This document shows positions 37,499-46,723 of a stretch of 56,306 nucleotides of DNA, in pieces. The stretch lies in NCBI GenBank assembly GCA_003252105.1, contig QKDL01000005.1, forward strand, positions 1-56,306, in the 5' to 3' direction. The number at the start of each line of letters is the position of its first letter. Position 1 is the stretch's first letter. The translations under genes and the position numbers were made by a program. A model generated the notes under the pieces. That model had not been told where the DNA came from, did no database searches, and saw only the letters and a program-made list of their open reading frames with translations. The DNA is from Arcobacter sp. GTDB taxonomy: Bacteria; Campylobacterota; Campylobacteria; Campylobacterales; Arcobacteraceae.

Positions 37499-39085
37499 TT
37501 ATTCCTTACTTAAAAATGAAAATAGACTTTTTTTAACTTTAGCTTTATGTTTAATTTCACCAATCAACTCTTTTTGTTTTAATATCTCTTCAATAGTTTT
37601 AACAAATGGAGAGCTTGCCGATACTTGGGTTGCTAGTTCACAATAGTTCCAGCATTTACCAAGTGTTTCATAGTCATTTGGAATTTTTAGATAAACTAAT
37701 CTTTCATCTTTTGCACTTGTATTCATAATTGAATCAAAATCTGATGATGAAATCTCATTTAATGAATTAACCCTATTTACTATGAAATTAACTTTATCTT
37801 TTAATCCAGCCCTTTTCATCAATGAATAAAATGTTTTTAATTTTGAAACATGAGGCAAGGTCATCTCTGTTAAAATCCAAATTTCATTTACTAAATCATA
37901 AATTGTACTTTTTAAAGATGAAGCATCTGCTGCCCCTGTGTCAATTATAATTACATTAAAATATTCGCTAGCTTTTAAAATATAGTCTAGGAGTTTTTCT
38001 ATAAAAACATCTTTTTCTAAAATATCTCTATCAATATGTTTTTGTATCCCATTGATTGCATAAAAATTTTCTCTAATTTTTACCAAGCCAACATCAAGAT
38101 TTTTTTGAATATTAAAATCTCCAAAATTCACTAAATCAATAATAGAATGATTTGGTACAGGATTTTGTGATAAAAATAGATTACTAATTGCTTTTGTTGT
38201 TGATAAATCAACATATAAAATATTTTTATTTGGAGATTGTTGTGCTAGTATATCTGCTACATTCATAGATACAGTTGTTGTTCCTATCCCACCTGAAATA
38301 CCAGTAATTGCAAAAATCTTATTATCTAATTTATTTTTATTTATAAGTTTATGTTTTGTATCTAAAATTAGATTTTTTACATGTTCTGGTGAAAAATCAC
38401 TAATTGAAACATAACTATGAATATTAAGTTGTCCACAAAGTAAAGATAAATTATGGTCATTAGGTCCAATAACAATTACAAATTCATTAAAGTTATTGAT
38501 TATTTCTTTATCATCATTTATTAATTCATCATTTTGTACAGTATAAATAATAATATTTTTAGAGTTTTTAGCATTTAGTTTATCTGTAATTCTAGTAATA
38601 TCATGAAGTATAGTGATTTCAGCATTTAATAAAATGTCTAAATTTGTTTGTAATTTATTGGCAAACTTAATTGTACTTTTATCAGTTATTATATAAATAT
38701 TTAGTGGAGTATTTTGTGATAATAAATCTTTCTCTATCTCGAAAATATTTCTTAATGAAACTTTTACTTTCTTTAGTAAATCTTTTAAAACTTGTCTATA
38801 CCAAATTCTTTTATTAAATGTAATTTTTCCATAAATAATATCTCCTTCTTTTAAAATAATAGAATATTTATTATTCATAAAATGTATATCATCATCAATC
38901 ATATTATGACCATCAATGGTAAAGTTATAAACAAAGTTATTGAATTTAAAATCATATTTTAGGAAAGTTAATTTACCGATATTGGAGATTAGAACAAAAA
39001 GGTTTAAAATTTCAATTACATTTTCTTGTCGGATATTTAAAGCACTTTGAATATCTGTATATGTCTGGTATGTCTTATAATCCAT
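37499..39085 (-). CDS. tadZ: Tad pilus localisation protein TadZ (CpaE), ParA-like
   Basis: Polar targeting factor for the Tad machine. An N-terminal region of unknown fold (about 1-120) precedes a receiver-like domain without obvious phosphorylation residues (about 128-250), then a MinD/ParA domain from about 256 with a deviant Walker A, GISGGIGTTTVS (264-272). The lysines usual in this loop are missing, as in other CpaE/TadZ proteins. IIIDTGAADASSLK is the following ATPase motif. Length 528. It is first of the second pilus block and has its own TATAAT (39133-39128). Confidence 0.87.
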   Translation of the reverse strand: MDYKTYQTYTDIQSALNIRQENVIEILNLFVLISNIGKLTFLKYDFKFNNFVYNFTIDGHNMIDDDIHFMNNKYSIILKEGDIIYGKITFNKRIWYRQVLKDLLKKVKVSLRNIFEIEKDLLSQNTPLNIYIITDKSTIKFANKLQTNLDILLNAEITILHDITRITDKLNAKNSKNIIIYTVQNDELINDDKEIINNFNEFVIVIGPNDHNLSLLCGQLNIHSYVSISDFSPEHVKNLILDTKHKLINKNKLDNKIFAITGISGGIGTTTVSMNVADILAQQSPNKNILYVDLSTTKAISNLFLSQNPVPNHSIIDLVNFGDFNIQKNLDVGLVKIRENFYAINGIQKHIDRDILEKDVFIEKLLDYILKASEYFNVIIIDTGAADASSLKSTIYDLVNEIWILTEMTLPHVSKLKTFYSLMKRAGLKDKVNFIVNRVNSLNEISSSDFDSIMNTSAKDERLVYLKIPNDYETLGKCWNYCELATQVSASSPFVKTIEEILKQKELIGEIKHKAKVKKSLFSFLSKE

Positions 39086-39127
39086 TTTTATCCTTCAACT
39101 TTATACTTAGAGGTATAAAATAATTTA

Positions 39128-39133
39128 ATTATA
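39128..39133 (-). promoter_or_regulatory. -10 box of the tadZABC-rcpC-rcpA block
   Basis: TATAAT read on the minus strand at 39133-39128, 42 bases before the tadZ ATG and just after the terminator of the preceding gene. Confidence 0.55.
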
Positions 39134-39161
39134 ACATTTTAAAATAAAGATATATTAAAAA

Positions 39162-39199
39162 ATGCCTCGGAAAACACTTTTTATATTATTTCGAGGCAT
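39162..39199 (-). terminator. Intrinsic terminator after the TadG-like gene
   Basis: On the minus strand ATGCCTCG (39199-39192) pairs with CGAGGCAT (39169-39162), and a run of T follows at once. It divides the pilus locus into two transcripts. It is the most GC-rich stem of the window. Confidence 0.8.
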
Positions 39200-39211
39200 C
39201 TTATTTTAAGT

Positions 39212-41656
39212 TTATTTTATTATTGATACTTTAACATTATCAATCTTTACAATTTCACTATCACTTGTTACATCAAGTCCTAAAGATACTTTTATATTAC
39301 CACTTGCATCAGTTACAGCAGTAAATACATATTTTTTCGAACCTTCATTTTCCCCTGGAGACTCTTTTATAATTCGGTCATTATTTAAATCAACATAAAA
39401 AAAGTCTTGAGAGTTACCGGATGTGTCCCATCCACCAGAATATTCCATATCAAATTCAACTTTTACCTTTCTAAATTTATATTTATTTGTAAAGTTAAAG
39501 ATATGACTAGCTTCTCTCTCTTTTTTCTTTTTTGTTGTAGTAAGTTTTAATTTACCTTCACCATTATCATTTATCCAATCTACTTTTGCATCACCATTCC
39601 ATCCTTCATTATCACTATCAAAAGTGTGTAAGAAAAATGGGTAATTATTATCCGTAATAGTTAATATATATGTGTCTGTTACACTAAGGCCATCTGGATC
39701 CGTAGCCATAATTGTTATTGATATACTTTCACCTACTGTATTGTCTGGAATATTTACACTAATAATACCAGACGTTGGGTTTATATAATTAACATATGTA
39801 GCACCAACAATTGAGAATGTCAATGTATCCCCGTTAGGATCACTAAAATGTGAACTTACATCATATGTATATAGTTCATTTTCTTGTGTTTCATGGTCTG
39901 GAATTGGAGTAACAACTACAGGTGGTAAGTTATCACTTACAACTTCAATATTAAATGTTAATGAATCAGAACCGCCTCTTCCATCAGATACTGTAATAGT
40001 AATATTTGCATATGTACCAACATCAGAATCAGATGGTGTACCTGTAAGTGCTCCTGTTGATGAGCTAAATACTGCCCATTGAGGTTTATTTTCAATACTA
40101 AATGTTAATGGATCATTATCCGGATCTGAAGCTGTTGGAGTAAAACTATATGTTTGATTTATATTAATAGTTGTAAGAGGTGAACCTGAAATTACCGGAG
40201 GATCATTTACTTCTAATACATTAACAACACAATATCCATAGCCACTTCCACTTGAATTATCAGTTGATTGAACTGTAATAGTATCTTCCCCAAAAAAGTT
40301 AGCTTCAGGTGTATATTCTATAGTTCCATTTGAAGCATCACCACTTTTTACTGTTGATCCGTGGTTCGCTGAAGAATCAGTTGAAACAACTGTTCCATTA
40401 GAGTCAGATGAACTATATGTAATAGTTAAATTAGTATCTTCATCTATTGTGGCAGGACATACTTGAAGACTTACTATTGGTTTATCATTGTCATTACAAG
40501 TAAGGGAGATATTTCCATTTTCATCTGTATCAAAATCAATTAATGAATCAGGTATTACTCTTGTTGTATTTAAAAATATATCATTAAAATCTTTATCCCC
40601 ACCATTGTCTAAATCTTCCATAGCATATTGATATTCATCATTTATATCTGTTTTGCAATCGATGATATCATTTTCATCTTTTCCATCATTGTTTATTTCA
40701 ATTTTATAATCAGTAAATTGACTTGTTTTACAATAATCTAAAAAGTCATTATATGTTTTTGCTCCATTCCCTTTGAAATCACCTTTGCCATTTACAAAAT
40801 CATTATAATGATCCCATAAGTTATTAGGAATAATTTGTATATGTTCATAGTTATCACTATTTAGTTCAGTTTGTTCAAAATATATTCTACCATCACTTTT
40901 TAATGTAGTTCCACCAATTGATATTGTTGGTTGATTTTTTGCTCCAAAACAATGGTTTGATAAATTTAATATATCATTATCTCCAGGAGTATACCCTCGA
41001 TTTTTAAATTTACTAAAACCATCTGGCATTAAAAATACATAAGTAGGAGGTGATTGTATGGTACTTCCTATTTTTTGACCAATTTTAGAATAATCATCAG
41101 AATTAGCTAAAATCAATCTTGTATTTGTAACACAATTATTTTCATCTAGCTCATAAGTTCCAATCATATTGGTATATCCTGCAGATTCTCCACCATACCA
41201 GATATCAACGGTTCTAGGAGTATTTACAAATTCAGTATCAGTTATAGTTCCAATTTGAAATTTTTTTAAGCCAAAAAATTTATACCAAAAAGTAGAATAT
41301 GGGTGTGACCTAATTGTTGTTGTCACTTGATCAGGATTTCTATCATCTCCTATTCCATCATTGTTATAATCTGGAGTTATATTTTTCCATTGAAAAGATA
41401 TAAGATTGTTATTTAAAAGGTATCTTCCTGTAGGTGTTTGACTTAAAATGTCAATTGCTATAGCTTCTGCTGTACACATATCTATTTGTTGCTCATAGTA
41501 TCTTGCCATAGCTATAGAAGCCTCTTTTGCTATTTGTTTTAAATCATATATTCTATCTCTAGTATTTTTTTCATCATAAACAGTAGCAACAAATAAAGTA
41601 AATGTTGTAAGAAGTAAAAAGCCAAGCATTATCTGCTCTAACATAGCTTTTTTCAT
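39212..41656 (-). CDS. Large TadG-like minor pilin with cadherin-like repeats, probable pilus-tip adhesin
   Basis: 814 residues. The N-terminus (MKKAMLEQIMLGF, helix about 5-26) is a TadE/TadG-type membrane head. A long region of unknown fold contains a Ca-type loop DYNNDGIGDD (96-105) and a DUF4114-like segment (AMEDLDNGGDKDFNDIF, about 345-361). Then come three Ig/cadherin-like repeats: about 398-488, 488-575 (with ASDPDNDPLTFSI and TGTPSDSDVGTY) and 578-670 (FSDPNGDTLTFSI). A C-terminal beta domain follows (about 675-814, FDSDNEGWNGDAKV). Fusing adhesin modules to a pilin head suggests a surface-exposed tip or an anchored adhesin. It starts 33 bases after tadV and ends in an intrinsic terminator. 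Confidence 0.78.
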   Translation of the reverse strand: MKKAMLEQIMLGFLLLTTFTLFVATVYDEKNTRDRIYDLKQIAKEASIAMARYYEQQIDMCTAEAIAIDILSQTPTGRYLLNNNLISFQWKNITPDYNNDGIGDDRNPDQVTTTIRSHPYSTFWYKFFGLKKFQIGTITDTEFVNTPRTVDIWYGGESAGYTNMIGTYELDENNCVTNTRLILANSDDYSKIGQKIGSTIQSPPTYVFLMPDGFSKFKNRGYTPGDNDILNLSNHCFGAKNQPTISIGGTTLKSDGRIYFEQTELNSDNYEHIQIIPNNLWDHYNDFVNGKGDFKGNGAKTYNDFLDYCKTSQFTDYKIEINNDGKDENDIIDCKTDINDEYQYAMEDLDNGGDKDFNDIFLNTTRVIPDSLIDFDTDENGNISLTCNDNDKPIVSLQVCPATIDEDTNLTITYSSSDSNGTVVSTDSSANHGSTVKSGDASNGTIEYTPEANFFGEDTITVQSTDNSSGSGYGYCVVNVLEVNDPPVISGSPLTTININQTYSFTPTASDPDNDPLTFSIENKPQWAVFSSSTGALTGTPSDSDVGTYANITITVSDGRGGSDSLTFNIEVVSDNLPPVVVTPIPDHETQENELYTYDVSSHFSDPNGDTLTFSIVGATYVNYINPTSGIISVNIPDNTVGESISITIMATDPDGLSVTDTYILTITDNNYPFFLHTFDSDNEGWNGDAKVDWINDNGEGKLKLTTTKKKKEREASHIFNFTNKYKFRKVKVEFDMEYSGGWDTSGNSQDFFYVDLNNDRIIKESPGENEGSKKYVFTAVTDASGNIKVSLGLDVTSDSEIVKIDNVKVSIIK

Positions 41657-41689
41657 AGTTAACTCCTTCTTATTAACTAATAGGATTAT

Positions 41690-42121
41690 CTAAGGATATA
41701 TTCCACTAATTTCAACTATTTCTGTAAAAAAGACTGCTAAAAGTATCGCAGGAGCCATAGGTGCAGTACGTCTTCTTTTTATTTTTTGAAAAAATAACAA
41801 CAAAATCATCTGAAATATACCACAAAATAATAAAAAAATAGGGAAATATAAAGGTTGTAAGTAAATGGCAACTACCATAAAATATTTTATATCTCCACCA
41901 CCCAAAATCATTTTTGGAAACACAAATAATATTATAACAAAAAAAATAAAAATTAATAATAAAACAAAAAATGAATATAGATTTAAATTATTTTCAAAAT
42001 ATCCAAATACTAATAACATTATTGAAAGTGCTATCAAAAGTGTATTTGGGATTAATCTTTTTTTACAATCTATATAAGAGATAATTATAGAGAATATATA
42101 AAATGATAATGATGTTATCAT
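41690..42121 (-). CDS. tadV: Prepilin peptidase TadV (CpaA)
   Basis: Aspartic membrane peptidase that trims the Flp pilins. The two catalytic aspartates lie in YIDCKKRLIPN (D18) and GGGDIKY (GxGD motif), both at membrane borders. It is a short form (143 residues) without the N-methylation domain, as in Tad systems. Its ATG directly follows the flp2 stop codon. About five membrane helices are apparent. Confidence 0.88.
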   Translation of the reverse strand: MITSLSFYIFSIIISYIDCKKRLIPNTLLIALSIMLLVFGYFENNLNLYSFFVLLLIFIFFVIILFVFPKMILGGGDIKYFMVVAIYLQPLYFPIFLLFCGIFQMILLLFFQKIKRRRTAPMAPAILLAVFFTEIVEISGIYP

Positions 42122-42316
42122 TTAATTATTTGAATTAATTTCAGTTAGAACGTTTGTAATAGTAGTATTTGCTTTATCTAATGTCTCATTTTTTTTAGAG
42201 CTGGACCATTGTTCTATACCAATAATACCAATAACACTAATAACTACAAGGAGTAGAGTAACTATGATTTTATCCATAGCACCTTTTTGAGATTTTAATC
42301 TAATTAAAAATTTCAT
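42122..42316 (-). CDS. Flp-type pilin, second copy
   Basis: 64 residues: a basic head, the processing region LKSQKG/AMDKI and one long hydrophobic helix (about 17-36), then a polar tail. It shares LKSQKGAMDKI-VTLLLVV with the upstream pilin, so the two are paralogues. The +5 Glu typical of Flp pilins is not seen after the Gly; Asp stands at +3. It immediately precedes tadV. Whether it is a major or minor pilin is unknown. Confidence 0.75.
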   Translation of the reverse strand: MKFLIRLKSQKGAMDKIIVTLLLVVISVIGIIGIEQWSSSKKNETLDKANTTITNVLTEINSNN

Positions 42317-42326
42317 TTAAAACCTT

Positions 42327-42354
42327 AAAATAAGAGGTTCTAACCTCTTATTTT
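42327..42354 (-). terminator. Hairpin between the two Flp pilin genes
   Basis: AAAATAAGAGGTT (42327-42339) pairs perfectly with AACCTCTTATTTT (42342-42354). It follows the flp1 stop by one base. A short T-run makes it a partial terminator or a 3'-protecting stem, so flp1 would be made in excess over the genes behind it. Confidence 0.65.
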
Positions 42355-42355
42355 A

Positions 42356-42544
42356 CTACATATTTGTAGTTGCATTAGTGATTGCACCATTAGCAGACTT
42401 TTGTAATGTATTTTTTTGATCACCAATCCAAGTTTGAAGACCAACAACTAAACCTACACCAATAACAACAAGTAATAATGTAACAAGGATTTTATCCATT
42501 GCACCTTTTTGAGATTTTAACTTTCTTTTTAAGAAATTAAACAT
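42356..42544 (-). CDS. flp: Flp-type major pilin
   Basis: 62 residues. ATG 42544 is preferred over an upstream ATG at 42577 because AGGAG lies seven bases before it, and because the head MFNFLKRKLKSQKG then has the length seen in Flp pilins. Processing would occur after the Gly of QKG/AMDKI. A hydrophobic helix (about 19-38) and a tail ending in ITNATTNM follow. A TATAAT at 42581-42576 and the hairpin right behind the gene suggest a short abundant transcript, so this is likely the main pilus subunit. Confidence 0.82.
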   Translation of the reverse strand: MFNFLKRKLKSQKGAMDKILVTLLLVVIGVGLVVGLQTWIGDQKNTLQKSANGAITNATTNM

Positions 42545-42575
42545 TTTGAAGCTCCTATAATTAAACTTTGATATC

Positions 42576-42581
42576 ATTATA
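42576..42581 (-). promoter_or_regulatory. -10 box of the flp pilin gene
   Basis: Minus-strand TATAAT at 42581-42576 in the context AAGTTATAATGATATC, 32 bases before the flp ATG. It separates the pilus genes from the two sugar genes upstream on the same strand. Confidence 0.6.
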
Positions 42582-42594
42582 ACTTAGAAAAACT

Positions 42595-44076
42595 TTATTT
42601 TTTTATAAAAATCAAATAATTTTTGTATAATTTATGAAATTTATATCCAATTTTTGTTATATTTTCATTATTTATAACTAAATTGTTTGAAAGTCTAGAA
42701 ATTATTATTATCTCAATCTTATTAAAATCAACAAAATCAAAAAACTCTTTTTGCGTAATATTTTCTGAATTTGTTAAAAGATTAAAATAGGTATTTTTAT
42801 AATTTTGATTTTTATAATCAATCCAACCAAGAGAACAGCTTGGAATATATTTTGATGTTGGATTTTTATATATACTAACATATAATGATGTATCCATTAT
42901 AGTGTAAAGAATTCTTTTATTTTTAAACTCATCTTCTATAATGAAATTTAAATTATTTATTTCTTTTTGATATTTCTTATAAGAAATTATTTTATTTGTA
43001 AAAGAAAGTAATATCACTAATATAATAATAGAAATTGAGATAATTTTGAGCCATTTTTTATTAATATTCCCAAAATAAGATTTTTCTTTTATTAAATTAA
43101 TAATATAACTGATTGCATAATTTAAATTATGCTCATATATCAATGTATAAAATTTATGTAAAAGATTTAAAATTAGTACAAGAATCAAAGGATAAAGTAA
43201 AGTATAAAATCTTAATTGTAAAAATATTAGTGGCATAAAAAGAATTATTAATTCTATTATTTTATTTTTAGGTTTAAATACATTATATATAAGATATGAT
43301 AGGATTAATAAAAAAATTAATAGGAAATTACTACCTAGAGAGTTTTTTATTTCCATAGAAATTAAAAAAGGTCTACTTTCTTGCACAGAATGACCTTGTA
43401 ATAAAAAGTCGTTGTTTAAAATGTTTTTAGTGATATCAATATATCCATTAAAATCATAACTTAGATGAAAAATTAAACCTATCACACCTAAAACAAAAAG
43501 AAGTATAAAATCTTTATACTTTTTTAAAAAAAGTTTTAAAATACCTAAATATCCAAAATAAAACCAAAATACATAATAAAAAGGGATATATAGAATACTT
43601 ATTAAAATTATTAAAGATTTTCTTTTTATCAACATAAAATATAATAAAAACAAACCACTTAAAATATCAGGTCTCAGTGAAAAATATCTTACGCAGATAA
43701 TAGGCAAAAATAAACTAAAAAAAATAATCAAGTATTTATGAAATTCTGAATATCTATTAAAAACTATAAAGAACCATGAAGATAATGCACCATATACAAA
43801 ACTATTTACAATTACATGTACATATTGTTCACTTACAAGTAAGCCAATAGTATATAATAGTTTGTGCCACATGAACCAAGGATCATATTCATTATATAAA
43901 GAATGAATAAAAACATCTCCCCAAGATTTTAATTGGTCTTGGTTAAATGCCATTGATAAATGTCTCCATCCATCATCTAGCATTGTATATCCCATAAGAT
44001 TTGCTACAAAGTATCCAAAAATAAAAAATATAAAGTAAATATAGATATTAATATATTTAAGAAGAAGATTTTTCAT
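42595..44076 (-). CDS. Polytopic membrane protein, GT-C glycosyltransferase-like
   Basis: About ten or more membrane helices and a soluble C-terminal part of about 120 residues. After the first helix the loop reads TMLDDGWRH, an acidic pair where GT-C enzymes keep a catalytic Asp, so a lipid-linked-sugar transferase is likely but not certain. It overlaps the flavoprotein gene upstream. I chose ATG 44076 (MKNLLLKY), which has GAG close upstream; ATG 44100 is an alternative with eight more residues. The flp promoter lies just beyond its stop. The substrate is unknown. Confidence 0.6.
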   Translation of the reverse strand: MKNLLLKYINIYIYFIFFIFGYFVANLMGYTMLDDGWRHLSMAFNQDQLKSWGDVFIHSLYNEYDPWFMWHKLLYTIGLLVSEQYVHVIVNSFVYGALSSWFFIVFNRYSEFHKYLIIFFSLFLPIICVRYFSLRPDILSGLFLLYFMLIKRKSLIILISILYIPFYYVFWFYFGYLGILKLFLKKYKDFILLFVLGVIGLIFHLSYDFNGYIDITKNILNNDFLLQGHSVQESRPFLISMEIKNSLGSNFLLIFLLILSYLIYNVFKPKNKIIELIILFMPLIFLQLRFYTLLYPLILVLILNLLHKFYTLIYEHNLNYAISYIINLIKEKSYFGNINKKWLKIISISIIILVILLSFTNKIISYKKYQKEINNLNFIIEDEFKNKRILYTIMDTSLYVSIYKNPTSKYIPSCSLGWIDYKNQNYKNTYFNLLTNSENITQKEFFDFVDFNKIEIIIISRLSNNLVINNENITKIGYKFHKLYKNYLIFIKK

Positions 44077-45475
44077 GATACTCTTTTTCTGTATTAACAT
44101 TCCAAATTTTTTCTTTTGAAGTATTATTTATAAGTACATTCACTGCTTCAAAACTTGTCATCATAGAATGATCCATATTATTATATCTATGTTGACCGTT
44201 TCTTCCTACACAATATATATTATCTATAGAATTTAAATAGTTTTTAATTTCATCAAATCTATTATATGAACCAAAATAAGATGGATAAGCCTTTTTTACT
44301 TTTAATTGTATTGAATCTAAAACATTTTCTTTTTTTATAAGTGATAACTTTTCTAATTCAGAAATGGCAAAATTTATAAATTCTTTTTGTTTCATATTCC
44401 AAAGTTCATCATTTTCATTACAGAAATATTCTAATCCAATCCATGTAGTGTTCTCTTTTTTCACTAAAAATGGAGACCAATTATTAAAAATTTGTAATCT
44501 TCCTATTTTTACATCAGGTTCTTGAATATATATCCAGTTATCTTTTAGATTATCTAGGGTAGAGTTTTCAAGTAATAATCCTACAGTTATAAAATCTCTA
44601 TATTCTAAATCATTTGCTAATTTAATAATATCTTTTGGAGAATTAGTTATAGCATTAATTAAATCTTTTATTGGCATAGAAGAAAAAATTGCATCTGCTT
44701 CAAAACTTTTACTTTGTGTATGTATAATTGAAATTTTAGAATCTTTAGTTTCCAAATAGTTTACTTTTTCATTAAATATAATCTCTCCACCTAAATCTAA
44801 TATTTTTTGAGATACATTTTCCCAAAGTTGTCCTGGTCCTAATTTAGGGTATTTAAATTGTTCAATTAATGAGGTTTCAATATTTTTTGTGTTTAGCTTG
44901 CCCAAAGACTTTTTTAACATATGTATTAAAACAGAAGTTATTGATAGACCCTTTACTCTTTGGTGACCAAAAAGTGCATCAATCTTATTACAAGGTACAC
45001 CCCATACTTTTTGTGTATAATCTCTAAAAAAAGTTATATAAAGTTCATATCCAAATCTATTTATAAAAAAATCTTCTAGTGTTTTTTCTTCTTTTTTTAA
45101 AATTGAAGCTTTTATATAGGATAAACCAATTTTAATAAATCTTACTATACCTAAGTTTTTTATAGTTGTAGTATTTAAAGATACAGGATAGTCATAAAAT
45201 TTTCTTTCATAAAGTATTCTTGATTTTCTATCTCTAATTAAAAATTCTTCATTTAAAACTTCTTTCCACCAAGAGTTAACTTTTTCAATTTTACTAAAAA
45301 ATCTATGTCCTCCAATATCAATACGATTCCCATTATGATTATATGTTTTAGAAATCCCACCTATATATTCAGATTCCTCTAAAATAGTAACTTTAAAATT
45401 TTTTGTTTTTAATAATTCATATGCTGCAGTAAGACCTGCTGGACCTGCACCAATTATAATAATAGTTTTTTTCAT
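44057..45475 (-). CDS. FAD-dependent oxidoreductase, UDP-galactopyranose-mutase/amine-oxidase-like
   Basis: 472 residues with an N-terminal FAD fold ([18 protein letters not shown] and an acidic residue in [11 protein letters not shown]) followed by IGGHRFFSK, the region seen in UDP-galactopyranose mutases and in related flavoproteins of polysaccharide clusters. The C-terminus has [15 protein letters not shown], the second FAD contact. It may isomerise a sugar nucleotide to a furanose or oxidise it. It is divergent from the gtrA-rfbF operon and overlaps the GT-C-like gene behind it. Confidence 0.75.
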   Translation of the reverse strand: MKKTIIIIGAGPAGLTAAYELLKTKNFKVTILEESEYIGGISKTYNHNGNRIDIGGHRFFSKIEKVNSWWKEVLNEEFLIRDRKSRILYERKFYDYPVSLNTTTIKNLGIVRFIKIGLSYIKASILKKEEKTLEDFFINRFGYELYITFFRDYTQKVWGVPCNKIDALFGHQRVKGLSITSVLIHMLKKSLGKLNTKNIETSLIEQFKYPKLGPGQLWENVSQKILDLGGEIIFNEKVNYLETKDSKISIIHTQSKSFEADAIFSSMPIKDLINAITNSPKDIIKLANDLEYRDFITVGLLLENSTLDNLKDNWIYIQEPDVKIGRLQIFNNWSPFLVKKENTTWIGLEYFCNENDELWNMKQKEFINFAISELEKLSLIKKENVLDSIQLKVKKAYPSYFGSYNRFDEIKNYLNSIDNIYCVGRNGQHRYNNMDHSMMTSFEAVNVLINNTSKEKIWNVNTEKEYHEKSSS

Positions 45476-45568
45476 ATCAGACTAACTTTTAATTTTTGAA
45501 ATTATAGCTATTATTATTTAATAAGCATCTTTTATATAAAATAGACAATATATAAAAAGGTTTTATTA

Positions 45569-45943
45569 TTGAAAATAGTTAAATATTTTTTTGTTGGAGG
45601 TACAGCAGCAGTTGTAGATGTTGGCCTTTTTTTTATTTTTGCTAAGTTTTTAGGATTCAATTATTTAATAGTGGGTTTTTTTACATTTTTAATTGCTACA
45701 TTTGTAAATTATTATTTAAGTATTAAATTTGTTTTTGAAAGTGGAAAAAAGTTTAAAAAGAGAAAAGAGATATTTCTAGTATATTTAGTTAGTGCTTCAA
45801 GTTTAGGTTTAAATTTATTATTATTATATATCTTACATGAGTGGATAAAACTTGATATCGGATTTGCAAAGATTATTGTTACAGGCTTACTATTTTTTTA
45901 TAATTATGCAATTAGAAAATTTTTTATATTTACAAGAGACTAA
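45569..45943 (+). CDS. GtrA-family membrane protein (first copy)
   Basis: 124 residues, four membrane helices, with the GtrA opening KYFFVGGTAAVVDVGLFF and the ending NYAIRKFFIF. GtrA-type proteins are thought to flip polyprenyl-phosphate-linked sugars across the inner membrane. It starts at TTG 45569 with AAAAAGG eight bases upstream and is first of the operon. No GtrB partner is adjacent; a second GtrA with partner lies at 54458. Confidence 0.85.
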   Translation: MKIVKYFFVGGTAAVVDVGLFFIFAKFLGFNYLIVGFFTFLIATFVNYYLSIKFVFESGKKFKKRKEIFLVYLVSASSLGLNLLLLYILHEWIKLDIGFAKIIVTGLLFFYNYAIRKFFIFTRD

Positions 45944-45952
45944 GGAATTATT

Positions 45953-46723
45953 TTGAAAGTGTTAATTTTAGCAGGAGGTCTTGGAACTAGGCTTAGTGAA
46001 GAAACAGATATAAGACCAAAACCTATGGTTGAGATAGGTGGAAAACCAATTTTATGGCATATTATGAAAACATATTCAAAATACGGCTTTAATGAATTTG
46101 TGATTTTACTTGGATATAAAGGTTATTATATAAAAGAGTATTTTGCCAATTATTTTTTACACCAAAGTGATATTACAATTGACCTACAAAACAACAGTAT
46201 GCAAATACATGATAACCATAGTGAACCTTGGAAAGTTACACTACTCGATACGGGATTAAATAGTATGACGGGTGGAAGGGTAAAAAAGGCTCAAAAATAT
46301 GTAGGGGATGAACCTTTTTTACTAACTTATGGAGATGGAGTTAGTGATATAAATATTGATAAGTTATTAGAGTTTCATAAATTGCATGGAAAGGCTATGA
46401 CAGTTACATCATCACTTCCTGCTGGAAGATTTGGTGGTTTACATATTGAGGATAATAATAAAGTATCACAATTTTTTGAAAAACCAAAAGGTGATGGAAA
46501 CTGGGTTAGTGCGGGTTATTTTGTATGTGAACCAAAAGTTTTTGATTATATAAAAAATGGTGATGAAACAATATTAGAGTTGGAAACATTAAAAGACTTA
46601 GCGATAGATGGTGAATTATATACTTATAAACATGAAGGTTTTTGGAAACCTATGGATACCTTAAAAGATAAGTTAGATTTAAATGAGATGTGGCAAAAAG
46701 GTAAAGCACCTTGGAAAGTATAA
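45953..46723 (+). CDS. rfbF: Glucose-1-phosphate cytidylyltransferase
   Basis: Makes CDP-glucose from CTP and glucose-1-phosphate, the entry to CDP-3,6-dideoxyhexoses. The nucleotidyltransferase signature is LAGGLGTRLSEETDIRPKPM; YGDGVSDI holds the metal Asp, and the C-terminal EGFWKPMDTLKDK is typical for RfbF. Length 256. It starts at TTG 45953 with AAGGA upstream and overlaps rfbG by 13 bp. Confidence 0.93.
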   Translation: MKVLILAGGLGTRLSEETDIRPKPMVEIGGKPILWHIMKTYSKYGFNEFVILLGYKGYYIKEYFANYFLHQSDITIDLQNNSMQIHDNHSEPWKVTLLDTGLNSMTGGRVKKAQKYVGDEPFLLTYGDGVSDINIDKLLEFHKLHGKAMTVTSSLPAGRFGGLHIEDNNKVSQFFEKPKGDGNWVSAGYFVCEPKVFDYIKNGDETILELETLKDLAIDGELYTYKHEGFWKPMDTLKDKLDLNEMWQKGKAPWKV

